Part shown: piece after piece, positions 5,446 to 8,039 of the stretch
How the letters are laid out: each line of letters opens with the position of its first letter
Position numbering within the stretch: the first letter of the stretch is position 1
Assembly (NCBI GenBank): GCA_934177025.1
Contig: CAKPPA010000044.1
Coordinates: 1-8,039, forward strand
Origin: an uncultured Clostridia bacterium
GTDB lineage: Bacteria > Bacillota > Clostridia > Christensenellales > CAG-314
Direction: 5' to 3'
Length of the DNA stretch: 8,039 bases
The notes under the pieces: model-generated
The model's input: only the letters and a program-made list of their open reading frames with translations
Database searches by the model: none
What the model was told of the DNA's origin: nothing
Translations under genes and position numbers: made by a program

Positions 5446-6009
5446 ATGAAACAAAAAGCGGCGGTAATTGTTTTGGCAATGATTTTTGCGGGGTTGTTTT
5501 TTGCGGCATTGCCGCAAACACCGCAAAGCAACGAGGATTTTTTGCGCATTCACATTCGCGCCAACAGTAACGCCTCGGCGGATCAAACGGTGAAATACCG
5601 CGTAAAAGAGGAAATCGTAAACTATCTTGCGCCCTTTTTAACCGCGGCGACGGATAAGGCAAGTGCGCAAAAAATCGTTGCCGCACAGTTAAAAGGCATC
5701 GAACGCACGGCCGATCGCGTGCTACTGGAAAACGGATTTCAGTACCGTAGCCGTGCGGCAATCAAGCGGGAGGAATTTCCCTTACGGCAGTACGAAACGT
5801 TGGTGCTGTGTAGCGGCGTTTACGACGCTCTCATTTTAAACCTCGGCAGCGGCACGGGCGACAATTGGTGGTGCGTGGTGTATCCGCCCTTGTGTTTTGT
5901 CGGAGGAGAACTAAACGGCACAAATCGCATTCACTACAAATCGAAATTAATGGAGCGAATCGAACAGTTTCGCATCGCATTGCAAAACAAAAAGGAAAAG
6001 CGGACGTAA
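5446..6009 (+). CDS. spoIIR: Stage II sporulation protein R
   Basis: SpoIIR is the forespore-to-mother-cell signal. Made in the forespore and exported across the septum, it triggers SpoIIGA to process pro-sigma-E. The 187-residue product starts with a basic MKQK and a hydrophobic segment (5-22), a signal or anchor sequence. It continues with FLRIHIRANSNASADQTVKYRVK (32-54), the family's R-x-H-x-x-ANS block. Later come FPLRQYETLVLCSGVYDAL and the signature GSGTGDNWWCVVYPPLCFV (133-151, with NWWC at 140-143). GGGAGGA (5433-5439) gives a strong, well-spaced ribosome site for the ATG. A consensus sigma-F/G promoter lies directly upstream. The gap after the antiporter is only 66 bases with no terminator, so metal-dependent read-through into spoIIR is possible. 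The terminator overlaps the last codons. Confidence 0.93.
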   Translation: MKQKAAVIVLAMIFAGLFFAALPQTPQSNEDFLRIHIRANSNASADQTVKYRVKEEIVNYLAPFLTAATDKASAQKIVAAQLKGIERTADRVLLENGFQYRSRAAIKREEFPLRQYETLVLCSGVYDALILNLGSGTGDNWWCVVYPPLCFVGGELNGTNRIHYKSKLMERIEQFRIALQNKKEKRT

Positions 6010-6023
6010 CGTCCGCTTTTTTT
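5996..6023 (+). terminator. spoIIR terminator built over the stop codon
   Basis: AAAGCGGACG (5997-6006) pairs perfectly with CGTCCGCTTT (6010-6019), and the three-base loop TAA (6007-6009) is the spoIIR stop codon. The T-run reaches 6023. The stem therefore includes the last coding triplets. Confidence 0.92.
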
Positions 6024-6167
6024 ACGCCGAACCCCAAAAAACACCTTTTTGTGCATCTTTTGCGGCAAAAAGCGGGAAAAATTGCGAAAATAGATGAGAA
6101 AAAGCAAAAAAACGTGAAAAATAGCGACAAAAAAGAAAAAATGCGGGCGTGATTTTTTTGTAGAGTA

Positions 6168-6196
6168 TTGAATGCAAAAGCGGCGTGTGCTATACT
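6168..6196 (+). promoter_or_regulatory. Extended -10 promoter for the TIR gene pair
   Basis: TTGAAT (6168-6173), 17 bases, then TATACT (6191-6196) preceded by TGC (6188-6190), an extended -10. Transcription would start near 6203, so the leader is only about 13 nt and starts within the Shine-Dalgarno AAAGGAGGGG (6201-6210). Confidence 0.7.
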
Positions 6197-6215
6197 GAAA
6201 AAAGGAGGGGCGAAA

Positions 6216-7292
6216 ATGGTAATTTATTCAAAGGAAGTATTAAAGGATACGGACGTCGTCGGCAGTCGCTTGCTTGTCGGCTATCTGGAGGAGGATGCCG
6301 CCGCCGTCAACGAATACCTTACGCGCTTTCAGGAGGAAGGGGTTTATTTTCATGCGGTGGCAAAAAGCCTCGAAAGTTGCGAAAAGGACGGATATTTTAC
6401 AACCATCGAACGCGAAATGAACGAAAGTCGTATCGCCGTCTTTTTTTTATCCCAAGCCTTTTTTGCGGAAAAAAACAAGGGGCTACGCAACGTTGTGTGG
6501 TACGAAATCGGCTTCCTACTAGGGGAGGGCAAAAAAATCGTGTTGTTCTTTTTGGACATCCCGAAGGAGCAGCGCAACGATTTACTTTACCGCACGCCCG
6601 TCCGTCAAATTCAAGGTTGCGACAATTTTGAGGACATGATGCATTTTATCGACAAAAACAACGTGATGCACAACCTGTTTTATGCGGACAGCACCGTCAA
6701 TCGCTATGCATACCGCCGCATTTTTTACGTGCGGTTGACTACGGTGTTTCACATTTATCGCGATACGTTACTGCAAATGAAAAACGACCTCAATCGGTTT
6801 GATGAGGATGAGTTTGACGATCGTGGTGTAGTGGATGCCTTTTTGAAAGAGTTGGTGTGCGGATGCACGGTAACGGGATTTAATCGGAAAGAGGAGTTAA
6901 GCGAAGCGTTTCGGCCGTATGTGCAGGAAACGGAAATTCTTCCAAAGGACTATCCCGCAAACTATCGGTTTCAACGCCCCGTCGTGTTGGATTTTTCCGA
7001 AGGGCAGGATATTTACGTCACGGTAAAATCCGAACTGATTTTGCCGGTGCACGCTTTGTTGGGCGTAAATTTTAAACCGTTTTTGGGCATTCGGCGGTTT
7101 TCGCGGTTTCGGACGGAACATCTCGTGCAAATTTTAAAGGACAATTACCACTCTGCGGATTTAAAGGATCGCGACGTCGCCGTGATAAAGGATCAAAACG
7201 AGCAGCGCGTTTACTTTTTAATGGATCTGTCGGAAATTGCGGTGCAAGCGCAACCGTATGGCGAAAAAGTAAATTTTCTTTTTCCGCAATAA
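6216..7292 (+). CDS. TIR-like domain protein with unknown C-terminal region
   Basis: The ATG at 6216 gives 358 residues and follows AAGGAGGGG (6202-6210). An upstream TTG at 6168 in the same frame is the promoter -35, not a start. Residues about 17-120 read as a TIR-like alpha/beta domain: strand RLLVGYL (18-24), then helix, GVYFHAV, helix FTTIEREMNES (61-71), strand RIAVFFLS (72-79), then VVWYEIGFLLGEGKKIVLFFLD (93-114). Glu97, in a W-x-E-x-G context, sits where TIR NADases carry the catalytic glutamate. TIR enzymes typically cleave NAD+ or make signalling derivatives of it; activity here is inferred. Residues about 150-358 include YRRIFYVRLTTVFHIY and a beta-rich end and match nothing I recognise. 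The next gene, 18 bases downstream, also has a TIR domain, so the two are probably one operon. Base and codon character resemble the neighbours, with no obvious sign of recent transfer. Confidence 0.75.
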   Translation: MVIYSKEVLKDTDVVGSRLLVGYLEEDAAAVNEYLTRFQEEGVYFHAVAKSLESCEKDGYFTTIEREMNESRIAVFFLSQAFFAEKNKGLRNVVWYEIGFLLGEGKKIVLFFLDIPKEQRNDLLYRTPVRQIQGCDNFEDMMHFIDKNNVMHNLFYADSTVNRYAYRRIFYVRLTTVFHIYRDTLLQMKNDLNRFDEDEFDDRGVVDAFLKELVCGCTVTGFNRKEELSEAFRPYVQETEILPKDYPANYRFQRPVVLDFSEGQDIYVTVKSELILPVHALLGVNFKPFLGIRRFSRFRTEHLVQILKDNYHSADLKDRDVAVIKDQNEQRVYFLMDLSEIAVQAQPYGEKVNFLFPQ

Positions 7293-7310
7293 AGCGTTCG
7301 GGGGAAAATT

Positions 7311-8039
7311 ATGGGAAAAATCAAAATTACGGCAAGGCCGTTGCAGGAAGAAGAAAAGCGGGAATTCGGCGTGTTCCTTTCGCATTCGAATCGGGACGAA
7401 AATTTTGCCGACGTTTGCGCCGCATTTAAGGAAAGCGGCGTGCACTACTTGGCGGACGATCAAATCGAAATCTCCTCGGAGGATTTTGCAAAGGAAATTA
7501 AGGGGTTTATCGATCGTTGCCGTTGCGCCGTCGTCATCCTTTCGGAAAACTCTTTTGCGTCCTCGTGGGTGAATTTTGAGGCGGGGCTGATTTCCGGACA
7601 GGGCAAAAAGGTGTTTTTGTACGATCCGGAGCACGTGCTACAAGGCAAAAAGGAAACGTACCAGTGGGATAAATTTCCGGTGTGGTCGGATTTAGGTGAA
7701 CTTACGAAAAAAGTGAAGGAGGACGAAAGTTATTTTTCGGATTTATTTCACAACGAAACGGCGGAATTGTCGCAGGAACTGTTTCGTCAGCGTGCGGCGG
7801 AGTATCTTCGCCCCGTAAAACTGACGCTCAAACTCCCGGGGTGGGAGGAACTCGGCTTGGAGCAATGCGTGTTTTGTGCTTTAATCAATCATTTCGGCAC
7901 TTACACCGTTCCTTTCGGGGAGGAGGGGCTTTGCTTCCAAACAATGGAAGGCATGGAAAGTTGCCCGTCTCTTTCGAAGGAGTGCGCATTAAACGTTGCA
8001 CCGAAAATCGACGAGTATCCCGAATGCGTCATTTTAAAC
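7311..8039 (+). CDS. TIR domain protein, 3' truncated by window end
   Basis: The frame is open from ATG 7311 to the last base, giving 243 residues with no stop, so the protein continues outside the window. GGGGGA (7300-7305) lies 5 bases before the ATG. The N-terminal TIR domain (about 18-110) is clearer than in the preceding gene: FGVFLSHSNRDENFAD (19-34), SGVHYLADDQIEISSEDF (42-59), CAVVILSENSFASSWVNFEAG (72-92), then GQGKKVFLYD. Glu90, four residues after Trp86, is the expected catalytic glutamate of TIR NADases. Both TIR genes share E-x-G, then G-x-G-K-K and a hydrophobic strand, suggesting related folds. After residue 110 come a Trp/charged linker and a region with CVFCALINHFGTYTVPFGEEG that I do not recognise; it could be a sensor or effector-regulating domain. 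Partnership with the upstream TIR gene is inferred from spacing. Confidence 0.85.
   Translation, partial: MGKIKITARPLQEEEKREFGVFLSHSNRDENFADVCAAFKESGVHYLADDQIEISSEDFAKEIKGFIDRCRCAVVILSENSFASSWVNFEAGLISGQGKKVFLYDPEHVLQGKKETYQWDKFPVWSDLGELTKKVKEDESYFSDLFHNETAELSQELFRQRAAEYLRPVKLTLKLPGWEELGLEQCVFCALINHFGTYTVPFGEEGLCFQTMEGMESCPSLSKECALNVAPKIDEYPECVILN

Noticed and set aside
6168..6215. TTG start extending the first TIR protein by 16 residues
   Set aside because: The TTG is part of the -35 element, and a strong Shine-Dalgarno points to the ATG at 6216.

Overview
The window looks like chromosome from an endospore-forming Bacillota, probably an uncultured Clostridia-type lineage. The evidence is sporulation genes (a SipL/SpoVID-like coat protein and spoIIR), a Veg-family gene next to ispE as in many spore formers, AT-rich intergenic DNA with T-tract terminators, and Shine-Dalgarno-led genes. 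All supported genes lie on the + strand. No rRNA, tRNA, CRISPR array, insertion sequence or integrase was seen. The exact taxon cannot be fixed from this stretch.

Layout. Bases 1-896 are noncoding and T-rich. The first 600 bases hold diverged direct repeats built around GTACAC/GTGTAC hairpins with T-tracts. A textbook sigma-A promoter (897-925) then drives a small protein with two zinc ribbons and an extremely acidic tail (962-1429), closed by a terminator. Next come a Veg-family gene (1506-1745), a three-repeat SPOCS/DUF3794 plus LysM spore-coat protein (1812-3317), and ispE (3424-4293). ispE has a candidate housekeeping promoter lying inside the left arm of a long terminator hairpin.

A consensus promoter overlapping the ispE stop codon opens a leader of about 100 nt. 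It resembles a yybP-ykoY (Mn2+) riboswitch and has a terminator that competes with its P1 stem. It precedes a CaCA-family cation antiporter (4450-5379), so the antiporter may handle Mn2+. spoIIR (5446-6009) follows, with a forespore-type (sigma-F/G) promoter matching consensus at every specified base, and a terminator whose loop is the stop codon.

After spoIIR the content changes. A separate extended -10 promoter drives two adjacent genes (6216-7292, and 7311 to beyond the window end). Both encode an N-terminal TIR-like domain with a conserved glutamate and an unrecognised C-terminal region. This pair looks like the edge of an accessory, possibly anti-phage, module and is the best candidate here for an undescribed system.

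How the genes fit together: Veg, the SipL-like protein and SpoIIR belong to sporulation and biofilm/coat biology. IspE is an essential step of isoprenoid synthesis embedded among them. The antiporter appears to be an independently switched metal-homeostasis gene. The TIR pair is likely a separate transcription unit.
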